Shown here: in pieces, positions 25,934 to 36,168 of the stretch
How the letters are laid out: each line of letters begins with the position of its first letter
How positions within the stretch are numbered: the stretch's first letter is position 1
Assembly (NCBI GenBank): GCA_965221575.1
Contig: CBDCSM010000012.1
Coordinates: forward strand, 1,003,865-1,067,864
Direction of reading: 5' to 3'
DNA: 64,000 nt
From: JAPPHA01 sp965221575
Lineage (GTDB): Bacteria > Pseudomonadota > Alphaproteobacteria > Rhodobacterales > Rhodobacteraceae
Position numbers and translations under genes: made by a program
The notes under the pieces: model-generated
What the model was told of the DNA's origin: nothing
The model's input: only the letters and a program-made list of their open reading frames with translations
Databases searched by the model: none

Positions 25934-26632
25934 TTGCAGACATTTTCAGAAGCCTGGCGGCTCATTTCGGAAGCTGACGCGGACCTTCTCGCAATCGTCG
26001 CACTGTCCCTGAAGGTCAGCCTGACGGCAACCATGATCGCGTCGCTACTTGCCATTCCGGCCGGCGCGGTGGTCGGAATCTGGAACTTCCCTGGACGGCG
26101 GGCAATTGTCGTCACCGCAACGTCGCTCATGGCCCTGCCACCTGTCGTCGCGGGCCTAATGGTCTACCTGCTGCTGTCCCGGTCCGGTCCCCTCGGCGCG
26201 TTGGGATTGCTGTTCACGCCAAGCGCCATGATCATCGTGCAGACGATACTCATCTTTCCGATTGTCCTCGCCTTGACGCGTGAAGCCATATTGCCCCTGG
26301 AACGCGAATACAGGTTTCTCATTCGCGCCGTCGATGCTGGCCCCACGCTCCGCATCACGACGCTGGTATGGGACGCTCGGTTCGCCATCGCGACCGCCGT
26401 GCTTGCCGGCTTCGGAAGGGCGATCGCCGAGGTCGGAGCCGTCATCATTGTCGGCGGAAACATCAACGGTGTGACCCGGATCATGACGACGACCATTGCG
26501 CTGGAGACTTCAAAAGGAAATCTGGAACTGGCACTGGCGCTCGGCATGATTCTCATCCTGATCGCCCTGTTCATAAACGCGCTGACCCACGCGATTGTTC
26601 ACCTGGGAACGAAGTACCAGGTCACACGATGA
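25934..26632 (+). CDS. tupB: Tungstate ABC transporter permease
   Basis: The 232-residue permease has five to six hydrophobic helices, the conserved lead LSLKVSLTATMIASLLAIPA, and the cytoplasmic EAA-like loop GRAIAEVGAVIIVGGNINGV followed by TRIMTTTIALETSKG, which is highly characteristic of TupB. It forms the membrane channel for tungstate uptake with TupA and TupC. The frame begins with TTG 25934; no ATG occurs before the first helix. Its stop overlaps the start of tupC (ATGA). Confidence 0.9.
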   Translation: MQTFSEAWRLISEADADLLAIVALSLKVSLTATMIASLLAIPAGAVVGIWNFPGRRAIVVTATSLMALPPVVAGLMVYLLLSRSGPLGALGLLFTPSAMIIVQTILIFPIVLALTREAILPLEREYRFLIRAVDAGPTLRITTLVWDARFAIATAVLAGFGRAIAEVGAVIIVGGNINGVTRIMTTTIALETSKGNLELALALGMILILIALFINALTHAIVHLGTKYQVTR

Positions 26633-27333
26633 TGGCGCGGCTACATATGGGCGGGACCACGTACTCCGCCGGGGGCAAGCTGAGGGTCGGCCCGATCGAA
26701 CTTGACCATGAATTCAGCGGGATCACGGCGATTCTCGGTCCGAACGGCGCGGGAAAGACGCTGTTCCTGAACCTGTGCCACGGGCTTGTCGAACCGACAT
26801 CGGGCACCGTCACCTGGAACGGGATTGACGCGGTCGAAGGACGGCGCGACCGGGGGTTCGTGTTCCAGAATACTGCCATCATGCGCCGATCGGTTGCCGA
26901 CAACCTTGCGTTTCCTCTCGCGGCTGCGGGAGTGAGTCGCCGTCGCCGGCACGAAACCGTCGAACGAACCCTTGAGACGGTCCACTTGTTCGACCGGGCC
27001 GACGACCCGGCCGCTGCGCTGTCGGGAGGTGAGCGCCAGCGAATGGCGCTCGGCCGGGCGATCGTCTCTGACCCCGCGGTCCTGTTTCTCGATGAACCGT
27101 CCGCAAACCTCGATCCCGCGTCCACGGCCTTGCTCGAAGAGATCGTGACCAGGATCTCGGGCAAGGGCGTTGCGGTTCTCTGGGCAACCCATGACTTGCG
27201 CCAGGCACAGGATCGGTCGCAACACGTCCTGTTTCTCGACCGGGGTCGGATCGCCGAATCAGCAGCGACCGACAGGTTCTTTTCCTCTCCGGCATCATTG
27301 CCGGCACGCGGGTATCTTGGAAGGGACAGTTGA
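26629..27333 (+). CDS. tupC: Tungstate ABC transporter ATP-binding protein
   Basis: The 234-residue ATPase has Walker A GPNGAGKT, the Q-loop region GFVFQNTAIMRRSVADN, signature LSGGERQRMALGRAI, Walker B VLFLDEPSANLD and the switch histidine in WATHDLRQAQ. It overlaps tupB by four bases. There is no C-terminal molybdate-binding regulatory domain (TOBE) as seen in ModC; the gene ends shortly after the switch region. Energises tungstate import. Confidence 0.9.
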   Translation: MMARLHMGGTTYSAGGKLRVGPIELDHEFSGITAILGPNGAGKTLFLNLCHGLVEPTSGTVTWNGIDAVEGRRDRGFVFQNTAIMRRSVADNLAFPLAAAGVSRRRRHETVERTLETVHLFDRADDPAAALSGGERQRMALGRAIVSDPAVLFLDEPSANLDPASTALLEEIVTRISGKGVAVLWATHDLRQAQDRSQHVLFLDRGRIAESAATDRFFSSPASLPARGYLGRDS

Positions 27334-28178
27334 TGAGAACACTGTTCTCGACCGTGCTTGTCCTGTTGGCACAATCCTGCCTGGCGGCGGCGGCAGACGA
27401 CCGCATGACGCTCGCGTCAACAACGTCGACCCAGAACTCCGGTTTCTACGACTACCTGCTGCCGATCCTCAAGGAAGAGACGGGCATTACCGTCGATGTC
27501 ATTTCTGTCGGAACCGGACAGGCCTTGAGAATTGCCCGAAACGGAGACGCCGATGCCGTTCTGGTCCACCATCGTCCATCCGAAGACGCTTTCGTGGAAG
27601 CTGGCCATGGAGTCGACCGTCGCGACGTCATGTACAATGACTACGTGATCGTCGGGCCGGCTGACGATCCCGTCGGTATCGCCGAATCATCGTCGGTCAT
27701 AGAGGCGTTCGAACGCCTTTCGGCGGGCGAGGCGATGTTCATCTCCAGGGGCGACGACAGCGGGACCCACAAAAAAGAAACGGAAATCTGGAATATGGCC
27801 GCAATTTCTCCGTCGGGAAACTGGTACAGGGAGATCGGGGCGGGAATGGGCGCCGCCCTGAACATGGCCTCGGTTACGGACAGTTATACTCTTACCGACA
27901 GGGGAACGTGGATTTCCTTCGGCAACAAGGGATCATTGGCGGTCCTGTTCAGTTCAGAGCCGCCACTGTTCAACCCGTACGGCCTGATCCTGGTCAATCC
28001 GGAACGGCATGAGCATGTCCGACATGACCAGGCAGTGCGATTTGCTGACTGGCTGACTTCCCTGTCAGGCCAAAACGCGATCTCGGAATTTCGCGTCGCC
28101 GGACAACAGCTGTTTTGTCCGAACAGCGACGCATACCGTCAAGAGGTGTCCACCGATGGCTTTAGGTGCCTTGAATAA
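27333..28178 (+). CDS. tupA: Tungstate-binding periplasmic protein
   Basis: The 281-residue protein overlaps the tupC stop by one base (TGATG). The signal peptide is MRTLFSTVLVLLAQSCLAAA. The anion-binding motif TTSTQNSGFYDYLLP starts the mature protein, and SRGDDSGTHKKE later provides further ligands, both diagnostic of TupA rather than ModA. WtpA/TupA proteins bind tungstate with very high affinity, for tungsten-dependent enzymes such as formate dehydrogenase. No such enzyme lies in the window. Confidence 0.92.
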   Translation: MRTLFSTVLVLLAQSCLAAAADDRMTLASTTSTQNSGFYDYLLPILKEETGITVDVISVGTGQALRIARNGDADAVLVHHRPSEDAFVEAGHGVDRRDVMYNDYVIVGPADDPVGIAESSSVIEAFERLSAGEAMFISRGDDSGTHKKETEIWNMAAISPSGNWYREIGAGMGAALNMASVTDSYTLTDRGTWISFGNKGSLAVLFSSEPPLFNPYGLILVNPERHEHVRHDQAVRFADWLTSLSGQNAISEFRVAGQQLFCPNSDAYRQEVSTDGFRCLE

Positions 28179-28324
28179 GCGTCTTTGGAGTTAGTGCGTG
28201 GAAATAGGCCGCGAGATTGAACTGATGACGTTCGGGAACCTGTTTCAATGCAATGCGGCGGTCCCCGACCGAGCAAGTCTGTCGGAAGTTCTCGGGGCAA
28301 TGCTCATGGGAGGCATTGGCAGTA

Positions 28325-30703
28325 CTATTCACCGCTGGTGGTCGTCGGCGAAAGAAAACTCGCGGCGATGGACCGTTCAGAAGACTTCTCGAATTGAACC
28401 CGCACCGCGTCATGATCGATCTGAAGTACCCAACCGTAACCGAACTTTTGGTGAAAGACACGGTCTCCGACCGAAAACCGGGCGGCATCGCCCTGGTTCG
28501 GTTGCCGATCACCGAAGACCGGCGATCGCTCCGGGGCGCTCCGAACCAGGTTTCGCCTGGCATTCGCACGCTTCCAGCCCGGAGTGCTGATCCCGCTGCC
28601 CGTCACCGTGCCCTGACCGAAGCCGGTTTCGCCGAATCGCCAGTCTGGCATAACCGCCGCTCCGAAAATCGTCGCTTCGTGACTTGGCAGGATGTCGACA
28701 TGATCGGCGGGAAGCTCATCTATGAAACGCGATGGAATGCAATCGGCCCAATCGCCGTTAACGGCACGACGCCGCCGCGCGAAACTGATGTAGCAGATTC
28801 TTTCTGCACGCGTGATTCCTACGTATCCTAACCGCCTCTCCTCCTCTAACGCTGCGCGTCCTGAATCCGCCGCCAAGGCTCGGTAGGATGGAAACAGCCC
28901 GTCTTCCCATCCGACCAAAAACACGACAGGAAATTCCAGGCCCTTGGCGGCGTGCAACGTCATCAGGGAAACGCGTTCCTCCCTGGTTTCCTGATCATGG
29001 TCCATGACCAGTGAAACGTGATCGAGGAATCCTTGCAGATTCTCGAATTCATGAAGCGAACGGACAAGTTCCTTGAGGTTCTCGAGTCGACCAGGCGCGT
29101 CAACCGCCTTGCTGGATGCCCAATGACCCGAATAGCCGCTCTCGTCGAGAATTTGCTCGGCGACCTCGACATGGTTTTTCTCGCCGCCCTGGATGGTACG
29201 ACCCCAAATTTCCAGGCCGCCAAGAAATCGGTCCAGCTCTCGCCGGGTCTTGGCCGCGAATTGACCTTCGCTGACGAGGTCTCCGGATGCTTCGACGAGC
29301 GAGATTCCGGCTTCCCGTGCACGGTTGAAGATCATTTGAAACGACTTGTCGCCAATTCCTCGCCTGGGCGTGTTGACGATCCGTTCAAACGCAAGGTTGT
29401 CGGCAGACGATATGGCAAGGCGAAAATATGCTATCGCGTCACGGATCTCGCGTCGTTCGAAGAACCGGGGGCCTCCGATGACGCGATAAGGCAAGCCAAT
29501 CCGCAGAAACCGGTCTTCAAATTGCCGCATCTGAAACGTTGTCCGTTGCAGGATCGCAATGTCGTCAAGTGATACTGGCTCCTTACCCCTCGAACCTTTT
29601 TGGATGGCCTCAATCTCATCACCGACCCAGACCGCCTCATCGATTCCGTCGTAGTGGGCGATCAGGCGCACCTTTTCCCCCAGGTCCGATTCGGTCCACA
29701 GTGTCTTGCCCAAACGACTCCTGTTGAACGAAATCAGGTTCGATGCCACCGCAAGAATGTGCCCTGTTGACCTGTAGTTCTGCTCCAGCCGGAAGACCTT
29801 AGAATTCGGGAAATCCCCTTCGAACCGCAGTATGTTTCCGACCTCTGCGCCCCGCCAGCCATATATGGATTGGTCGTCGTCCCCCACGCAACAGATATTT
29901 TTCTGTTGCGACGCCAACAGCCGCAGCCAAAGATATTGAGCGACGTTGGCGTCTTGGTATTCGTCAACCAGAATATACTCGAACTGTCTGCAATATCTGT
30001 CAAGAATAGCCTTATTTTTTTGCAAAATCTGGACCATGTGAAGAAGCAGGTCGCCGAAGTCGACACAGTTCAGCGTCTTCAGCCGGTCCTGATATTCGGA
30101 ATAAAGCTGGACTGCCCGTCCCCCATACCAAACGGCTTCGTGACCGGAAACCCGGTCAGGCGTCCACGCACGGTTTTTCCAGCGATCGATCATGCCTGCC
30201 AGATGACGCGCCGGAAACATCTTCTGGTCGATATCTGCGGCTTGAAGGACCTGCTTGAGAAGCCTGACCTGATCGTCCGTATCGAGAATGGTGAAGTTGG
30301 ATTTCAGTCCCGCGAATTCAGCGTTGTAGCGCAACATCTTGAGGCTGACTGTATGGAATGTTCCAAGCCAAGGCATTCCCTCGACCACTTCACCCAGGAT
30401 CTGGCCCACGCGGGATTTCATTTCCCTGGCTGCCTTGTTCGTGAACGTAACGGCCAGAATCCTGTTCGGACGCACGTCCCGTGAATGGATCAGGTGCGCG
30501 ATTCTGGTGGTCAGGGCCCTGGTCTTTCCGGTCCCTGCTCCCGCAAGCATGAGGACAGGCCCGTCCAAGGTTTCGACCGCCGAACGTTGTTCGGAATTCA
30601 GCTCATCCAGGTACTGTGCCTGTTCGCGCCCGGGCTTTCCCGCCGCCAGGGCGCGTTCAGAAAGAGACAAGGATCCGGCAGGTGGCGCAACGCTGTTCAT
30701 CAA
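28325..30703 (-). CDS. UvrD/PcrA/Rep-type superfamily 1 DNA helicase
   Basis: The 792-residue protein has all SF1A motifs: Walker A AGAGTGKTRALTTR, TFTNKAAREMK, VDEYQDAN, GDDDQSIYGWRGA, LEQNYRSTG, LMTLHAAKGLEFPVVFLVGW and YVGITRAER. The tail (FSVGDRVFHQKFGYGWVLQI, then DHDAVRVQFEKS) is the Tudor/SH3-like C-terminal domain that in UvrD/PcrA touches RNA polymerase. It probably acts in nucleotide-excision repair and transcription-coupled repair. The gene stands alone, convergent with tupA. Confidence 0.93.
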   Translation of the reverse strand: MMNSVAPPAGSLSLSERALAAGKPGREQAQYLDELNSEQRSAVETLDGPVLMLAGAGTGKTRALTTRIAHLIHSRDVRPNRILAVTFTNKAAREMKSRVGQILGEVVEGMPWLGTFHTVSLKMLRYNAEFAGLKSNFTILDTDDQVRLLKQVLQAADIDQKMFPARHLAGMIDRWKNRAWTPDRVSGHEAVWYGGRAVQLYSEYQDRLKTLNCVDFGDLLLHMVQILQKNKAILDRYCRQFEYILVDEYQDANVAQYLWLRLLASQQKNICCVGDDDQSIYGWRGAEVGNILRFEGDFPNSKVFRLEQNYRSTGHILAVASNLISFNRSRLGKTLWTESDLGEKVRLIAHYDGIDEAVWVGDEIEAIQKGSRGKEPVSLDDIAILQRTTFQMRQFEDRFLRIGLPYRVIGGPRFFERREIRDAIAYFRLAISSADNLAFERIVNTPRRGIGDKSFQMIFNRAREAGISLVEASGDLVSEGQFAAKTRRELDRFLGGLEIWGRTIQGGEKNHVEVAEQILDESGYSGHWASSKAVDAPGRLENLKELVRSLHEFENLQGFLDHVSLVMDHDQETREERVSLMTLHAAKGLEFPVVFLVGWEDGLFPSYRALAADSGRAALEEERRLGYVGITRAERICYISFARRRRAVNGDWADCIPSRFIDELPADHVDILPSHEATIFGAAVMPDWRFGETGFGQGTVTGSGISTPGWKRANARRNLVRSAPERSPVFGDRQPNQGDAARFSVGDRVFHQKFGYGWVLQIDHDAVRVQFEKSSERSIAASFLSPTTTSGE

Positions 30704-30959
30704 GCTTCATTATCGGTAAATGACGATGCGTTAAAGTCGGCAGTCGAACGCGATACCGGGACAAAGCAGTTCACGCGAGTCCTTGTCAGCGACTTCGAGT
30801 CCCTTGACCGGGTTTGAAATGTGCATCGGATGACCGGAAATCGCGTCCGTTCCAGGGGTAATTCGCAGCCCGGATCTTCCGGTGGATGTATTCGAAGCTG
30901 AACTCATCAGATTCGCCGGCATCGTGACCATGACGAGCCAGTACGGAGTGCGCCCGCAC

Positions 30960-33900
30960 ATGCAATCGAAAGAAATCCGAAAGATCCTCGTGGCCAACCG
31001 AAGCGAAATCGCAATTCGCGTCATGAGAGCGGCCAATGAAATCGGAATACGTACCGTCGCCGTTTTCGCCGAGGAAGACAAGCTCAGCCTGCACAGGTTC
31101 AAGTCGGATGAAGCCTACAGGATCGGGGCCGGCCTCGGGCCGGTGGAAGCCTATTTGAGTATCGAAGAGATTATCCGGGTTGCGCTGCAATCGGGCGCCG
31201 ACGCGGTCCACCCGGGTTACGGACTGCTTTCGGAAAACCCGAAGCTCGTTGACGCCTGCACGGAAAACGGACTGGTTTTCATCGGGCCGAAGGCCGAGAC
31301 CATGCGAAAACTCGGCGACAAGTTCAGCGCTCGTCAGGCCGTCACGGAAGCCCATGTCCCCGTCATTCCGGCAACTGGCATCCTGCCTGATGACATGGAA
31401 GCCGTCAGACAGGACGCCGAACGCATCGGATATCCGTTGATGCTGAAAGCAAGCTGGGGCGGCGGTGGACGGGGTATGCGCCAGATAAATGGCCATGACG
31501 AACTTGAGTCCATGGTTTCCGAGGGACGGCGAGAAGCCGAAGCCGCATTCGGTAACGGCGACGGATACCTGGAAAAGCTGATATCCCGCGCCCGCCACGT
31601 CGAGGTCCAGATTCTTGGCGACGGGCATGGCAACATTTTCCACCTCTGGGAGCGTGACTGTTCGATCCAGCGCCGTAACCAGAAGATCGTCGAACGTGCG
31701 CCCGCGCCTTACCTCTCGGAAAGCCAGCGCCGTCATGTTTGCGATCTCGCGGTGCGGCTGTGCCGCCGGGTCGGTTACCAGGGAGCCGGTACCGTGGAGT
31801 TCCTGATGGATCAGGACAGCGGTGAGTTCTACTTCATCGAGGTTAATCCAAGGATTCAGGTCGAGCACACTGTAACCGAGGAAGTCACGGGTATTGACAT
31901 CGTTCGGGCCCAGATTCTCATCGCAGAAGGGAAACCGCTAACGGAAGCAACGGGGAAACCCGACCAGGATTCGATCACGCTCAATGGACACGCCTTGCAA
32001 TGCAGGATTACGACCGAAGACCCCCACAACAATTTCATACCTGACTACGGACGTATCACGGCGTACCGCGGCGCCACCGGCATGGGCATCCGGCTCGATG
32101 GCGGAACCGCGTATTCCGGGGCCGTGATCACCCGTCATTACGATTCCCTGCTTGAAAAGGTCACCGCCTGGGCTCCCACCCCGAGAGACGCGATCGCACG
32201 CCTTGATCGCGCGCTCCGGGAATTCAGGATTCGCGGTGTCTCGACAAACATCGAATTCGTCGAAAACCTTCTGAAGCATCCCGAATTCGTCAGCGACAAA
32301 TTCACGACACGCTTCATCGACACGACCCCGGAGTTGTTCACGTTCACCGCACGTCGTGACAGGGCGACAAAAATCCTGACCTTCATTGCGGACATAACCG
32401 TTAACGGCAATCCGGAGGTCCTCGGGCGGCAAAGCCCTCCGGCGCGAGTTAAGTCGCCGGTCATTCCAAAAACCGTGCCGTCAAACACGAAGTCCGGAAC
32501 CCGGGATCTCCTGGTAAACGGCGGACCCGAAGCCGTAACGGAGTGGATGGCAAGGGAGTCGCGCTTGCTGATTACCGATACGACGATGCGCGACAGCCAT
32601 CAGTCCCTGCTCGCGACAAGAATGCGTTCGATCGACATGATCAACATTGCGGAGGCTTATTCCCACAATCTGCCCCGGCTGTTTTCCGTCGAGTGCTGGG
32701 GAGGAGCAACTTTCGACGTCGCGTACAGGTTTCTCCAGGAATGTCCGTGGCAGCGACTTCGGGACCTTCGCCGGCAGATGCCCAACACGCTGCTTCAGAT
32801 GCTGCTACGCGGCTCCAACGGGGTTGGATACACGAACTATCCGGACAATGTGGTCCAGTCGTTCGTGCACCAGGCCGCAGCTACGGGAATCGATCTTTTC
32901 CGTGTCTTCGACGCGCTGAACTGGGTGGAGAACATGCGCGTTTCGATTGACGCGGTGATCGAGAGCGGAAAGATCTGCGAAGGTGCGATCTGTTACACCG
33001 GAGACGTACTGGATTCAGCGTCATCGAAATACGATTTGACCTACTATGTCAGTACGGGAAAGGCGTTGCGCGATGCCGGTGTTCATATTCTCGGATTGAA
33101 AGACATGGCCGGATTGCTCAAGCCTTACGGCGCAAAGGTCCTGATCAAGGCGCTGAAGGACGAGGTCGGGCTTCCAATCCACTTCCACAATCATGATACC
33201 TCCGGGATTGGCGCCGCCACGGTCCTTGCAGCTTCGGAAGTCGGTGTGGACGCTGTCGACCTGGCAATGGACGCACTGTCTGGCGGAACGTCTCAACCTT
33301 GCCTCGGATCCGTAGTCGAAGCGCTTTCGGGAACGGAGAGGGACAGCGGGATATCTATTGACGCCGTCAGGGAAATATCGAATTACTGGCAGGGCGTGAG
33401 AGAACACTACGTCGCATTTGAATCCGGACTGACCGTTCCGGCGTCGGAAATTTTCCTTCATGGAATGCCAGGCGGGCAATTTACCAATTTGAAGGAACAG
33501 GCACGCTCGCTTGGGCTTGAGGACCGCTGGCCGGACGTTGCCACCGCCTACGCGGATGTCAACTCGATGTTCGGGGACATCATCAAGGTAACACCGACAT
33601 CAAAGGTCGTGGGTGACATGGCCTTGATGATGGTAAGCCAGGGGTTATCGCGGGAAGATGTCGAAAACCCCGATATCGATGTCGCGTTTCCTGAATCGGT
33701 CGTCGACATGATGCGCGGCAGTCTTGGCCAACCCCCGGGAGGATTCCCGAAAGCGATCCAGTCCAAGGTTCTCAAGGGCGAACATCCGATGACATCCCGG
33801 CCCGGGTCCAGGCTGGATCCTGTCGACATCGAAGCTACCCGCTGGGAAGTCTCCGAAAAACTCGACGGATTCGCGGTCGATGACGAGGACCTGAACGGCT

Positions 33901-34412
33901 ACCTGATGTATCCTGCGGTGTACCTGGATTACATGAAACGGCACCAGGTTTACGGGCCGGTTCGAACTCTTCCGACGAAGACATTTTTCTACGGGATGAC
34001 GCCAGGTGAAGAGATCTCCGTTGAAATCGACCCGGGCAAGACCCTGGAAATCCGCTTGCAGGCGATTGGCGAAACCGGTGAAGACGGATTTGCCAGGGTG
34101 TTTTTCGAACTCAACGGGCAGCCGAGAACCATCCGGATCGAGGACCGAAAGGCAGCCAAGTCTACGGCCCGGGTCAGAAAGGCCGATGTCGGCAATCCGG
34201 ACCATGTTGCGGCACCGATGCCCGGCGTGGTCGCTTCGGTCAGCGTTACCGTCGGACAGACTGTTTCCGCAGGCGATTTGTTGCTGACCATGGAAGCGAT
34301 GAAAATGGAAACCGGCATTTATTCGGAATCCGAAAGGGTCGTCTCGGCAATTCATGCGACCCCGGGAACCCAGGTCGATGCGAAGGACCTCCTGATCGAA
34401 CTCGAAGAGTGA
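30960..34412 (+). CDS. pyc: Pyruvate carboxylase
   Basis: The protein is 1150 residues from ATG 30960 (MQSKEIRKILVANRSEIAIR); ATG 30930 is an alternative. Domain order is biotin carboxylase (LKASWGGGGRGM, EVNPRIQVEHTVTE), carboxyltransferase (ITDTTMRDSHQSLLATRMRS, FHNHDTSG metal ligands), the PYC tetramerisation region, and a C-terminal biotinyl domain with the modified lysine in EAMKME (Lys1115). It carboxylates pyruvate to oxaloacetate for anaplerosis. It lies 257 bp from the helicase in divergent orientation. Single-chain PYC is usual for alphaproteobacteria. Confidence 0.96.
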   Translation: MQSKEIRKILVANRSEIAIRVMRAANEIGIRTVAVFAEEDKLSLHRFKSDEAYRIGAGLGPVEAYLSIEEIIRVALQSGADAVHPGYGLLSENPKLVDACTENGLVFIGPKAETMRKLGDKFSARQAVTEAHVPVIPATGILPDDMEAVRQDAERIGYPLMLKASWGGGGRGMRQINGHDELESMVSEGRREAEAAFGNGDGYLEKLISRARHVEVQILGDGHGNIFHLWERDCSIQRRNQKIVERAPAPYLSESQRRHVCDLAVRLCRRVGYQGAGTVEFLMDQDSGEFYFIEVNPRIQVEHTVTEEVTGIDIVRAQILIAEGKPLTEATGKPDQDSITLNGHALQCRITTEDPHNNFIPDYGRITAYRGATGMGIRLDGGTAYSGAVITRHYDSLLEKVTAWAPTPRDAIARLDRALREFRIRGVSTNIEFVENLLKHPEFVSDKFTTRFIDTTPELFTFTARRDRATKILTFIADITVNGNPEVLGRQSPPARVKSPVIPKTVPSNTKSGTRDLLVNGGPEAVTEWMARESRLLITDTTMRDSHQSLLATRMRSIDMINIAEAYSHNLPRLFSVECWGGATFDVAYRFLQECPWQRLRDLRRQMPNTLLQMLLRGSNGVGYTNYPDNVVQSFVHQAAATGIDLFRVFDALNWVENMRVSIDAVIESGKICEGAICYTGDVLDSASSKYDLTYYVSTGKALRDAGVHILGLKDMAGLLKPYGAKVLIKALKDEVGLPIHFHNHDTSGIGAATVLAASEVGVDAVDLAMDALSGGTSQPCLGSVVEALSGTERDSGISIDAVREISNYWQGVREHYVAFESGLTVPASEIFLHGMPGGQFTNLKEQARSLGLEDRWPDVATAYADVNSMFGDIIKVTPTSKVVGDMALMMVSQGLSREDVENPDIDVAFPESVVDMMRGSLGQPPGGFPKAIQSKVLKGEHPMTSRPGSRLDPVDIEATRWEVSEKLDGFAVDDEDLNGYLMYPAVYLDYMKRHQVYGPVRTLPTKTFFYGMTPGEEISVEIDPGKTLEIRLQAIGETGEDGFARVFFELNGQPRTIRIEDRKAAKSTARVRKADVGNPDHVAAPMPGVVASVSVTVGQTVSAGDLLLTMEAMKMETGIYSESERVVSAIHATPGTQVDAKDLLIELEE

Positions 34413-34425
34413 ATATCGACTGCCA

Positions 34426-35247
34426 ATGAAAAAGATCATCGTGCTTTCGGACACCCATGTGGGTGAATCGACGAATGCGGGGAGCCAGGCCCCCGACCTC
34501 GCTCGCCTCAATGCCGCCGTCCGCCACGCAAGCAAGTATCATGCGGACGCGGAATTCCTGATTCACCTGGGCGACCTGACCCAGAACGGGTTACGGTCCG
34601 AATATGAACGGGTTCGCCCGGTCCTCGAGGCAATCGACTTCAACTGCCACCTGATCCCCGGCAATCACGACGAAAGAATAGCCATGCGCGAGTGTTTTCC
34701 GGACTTGACCCGCCCGGACACCGAAGCCGGAGGTTTCCTTCAGTCGGCACTGAGGGTCGGTTCGGACCTGGTCCTGGCGCTGGATACTCTTTCCGACCCC
34801 GACCAAATGGATGAACCCAATTGCGGGTACCTGTGCCCGGTCAGATTGAACTGGGTTCGCGACCGGATTTCCGAACCACGTTCCGGCCGCGTCATCGTAT
34901 TCATGCACCATCCGCCGTTCCGTACGGGAGTGGAGATTCTCGACCCGAGCCGCCTGATGAACGGTGATGAATTGATCTCGGTTCTCGATACCTGCCGGGT
35001 TCCCGTCCACATCGTATGTGGCCACCTGCACCGGACGGTTTCGGGTACCGTCGGCAGGCACGGATTTTCAGTATGCAAAGGATCCAGCCGGTCGTTCCGG
35101 ATCGCCAAACGTCCCGATCGTCCCGATCAAGGCGTCTTTGAAGACGAGGCAATCGACATTCCAGCCTACAACGTCCTGTTTCTGTTCGATGACTGTATAG
35201 TGATTCACACGCAGACGTATGACCCCGAAAGGGAGATCGATGGATGA
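34426..35247 (+). CDS. Calcineurin-like metallophosphoesterase (CpdA type)
   Basis: The 273-residue protein has the five metal-binding motifs: LSDTHVG, HLGDLTQNG, IPGNHDER, FMHHPPF and CGHLHRT. This is the class III cyclic nucleotide phosphodiesterase / glycerophosphodiesterase fold with two metal ions. The likely substrates are cAMP or a phosphodiester, but this is not fixed by sequence. It starts 13 bp after pyc and is probably co-transcribed with it. Confidence 0.88.
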   Translation: MKKIIVLSDTHVGESTNAGSQAPDLARLNAAVRHASKYHADAEFLIHLGDLTQNGLRSEYERVRPVLEAIDFNCHLIPGNHDERIAMRECFPDLTRPDTEAGGFLQSALRVGSDLVLALDTLSDPDQMDEPNCGYLCPVRLNWVRDRISEPRSGRVIVFMHHPPFRTGVEILDPSRLMNGDELISVLDTCRVPVHIVCGHLHRTVSGTVGRHGFSVCKGSSRSFRIAKRPDRPDQGVFEDEAIDIPAYNVLFLFDDCIVIHTQTYDPEREIDG

Positions 35248-35699
35248 CGTTTTACTCATGCCACGTGCCTCCGACCGGCCTGATTTCCCAATCAGGCTTG
35301 ATCCCTGAAACGGGACGGAAAAGCGCGGCCGACCTAGTTTGCCGATACGCCTCAGAGCCAGTTTCGTATGGCGAGATCAACCGACTGTACCCCGAGGCGA
35401 AGGATTGCAGGTTAACCGCACATTTACTGTATCGCGATTTCAGCCGATGCTTCCACGCAATCCGCCAGCAACAGACCTGCATACCTCACGTGAATTTCCG
35501 CACGTCCGGTGCGGGCTCGGTTGTTGTCGACCGCACTGATTGCCGGCCGATATCCTTGTCGAACGACTGACTTCAGGCCCAACAGACCCAACGATCTGGA
35601 GTTCACTTCGGTCTCTTGCCGCCACCGGCGGTACGTAACTGAAATTCAAGAGACCGGTTGCAATGGCACCGGCCCTTGAATACGAGAGAAGTTGGAGTC
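35248..35699. other. Gap between phosphoesterase gene and tRNA-Gly
   Basis: It holds a perfect hairpin at 35278-35297 (GCCTGATT, loop TCCC, AATCAGGC) 30 bp after the stop, not followed by a T-run, so only a weak terminator candidate. Nothing else is recognised; the tRNA promoter must lie near its 3' end. Confidence 0.4.
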
Positions 35700-35774
35700 G
35701 CGGGCGTAGCTCAGTGGTAGAGCACAACCTTGCCATGGTTGGGGTCGTGAGTTCGAGTCTCATCGCCCGCTCCA
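35700..35774 (+). tRNA. tRNA-Gly (GCC)
   Basis: Acceptor GCGGGCG pairs with CGCCCGC, followed by U and an encoded CCA. The D arm is GCTC-AGTGGTA-GAGC. The anticodon stem CAACC/GGTTG holds loop TTGCCAT with anticodon GCC. The T arm is GTGAG-TTCGAGT-CTCAT. All arms are complete. The accessory segment starts right behind it, as is common at tRNA integration sites. Confidence 0.97.
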
Positions 35775-36168
35775 CCAGACCTTCTTACATGATCACAACA
35801 CGGGACATGGCCCTTGGCTTGAATATAACTTCAAGTCGCTGATTTTTTGATTTATTTCAGCAAGTTATCCCTAATTCCACTCACCGGGCCACGGTACACG
35901 ACGCACTGGATTTCGGGTAGTTTGACTGGTCTTTTCGGGATGGTCTTCTGCCATACCATGAGTGCGTCATCCCGGTGATAACATTCTCAATAGGGAAAAC
36001 AGTCCGGGCGTGGAGACGCGTCGATAGGCCGGTGGTGAAGCGCGAATTGTTCAAGCGATTCAGTCCACCTGAAAATCTCCTTCCTTCAGGCCGGGAATGA
36101 GGTCAAGACCCCGTTGAACAGCACCTCCAGTTCGTGCAACGCGACCGGTTTCGGTCTTGAGTTGTCAT
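35775..36168. other. Gap after tRNA-Gly with IS4-like tail fragment
   Basis: Most is featureless. About 35895-35980 matches 38605-38700 closely (see the repeat entry). Confidence 0.5.
35895..35980 (-). repeat. Fragment of IS4-like transposase C-terminus, copy 1
   Basis: The segment around GTTTGACTGGTCTTTTCGGG closely matches 38605-38700. On the minus strand both encode a DDALM(V/A)WQ-TIPK-PVKLPEIQC stretch. The two copies flank the Uma2 and DUF4160/DUF2442 genes in the same orientation. Confidence 0.7.

Noticed and set aside
30786..31868. 360-codon minus-strand open frame
   Set aside because: It is the antisense shadow of the biotin carboxylase part of pyruvate carboxylase; no domain on that strand.
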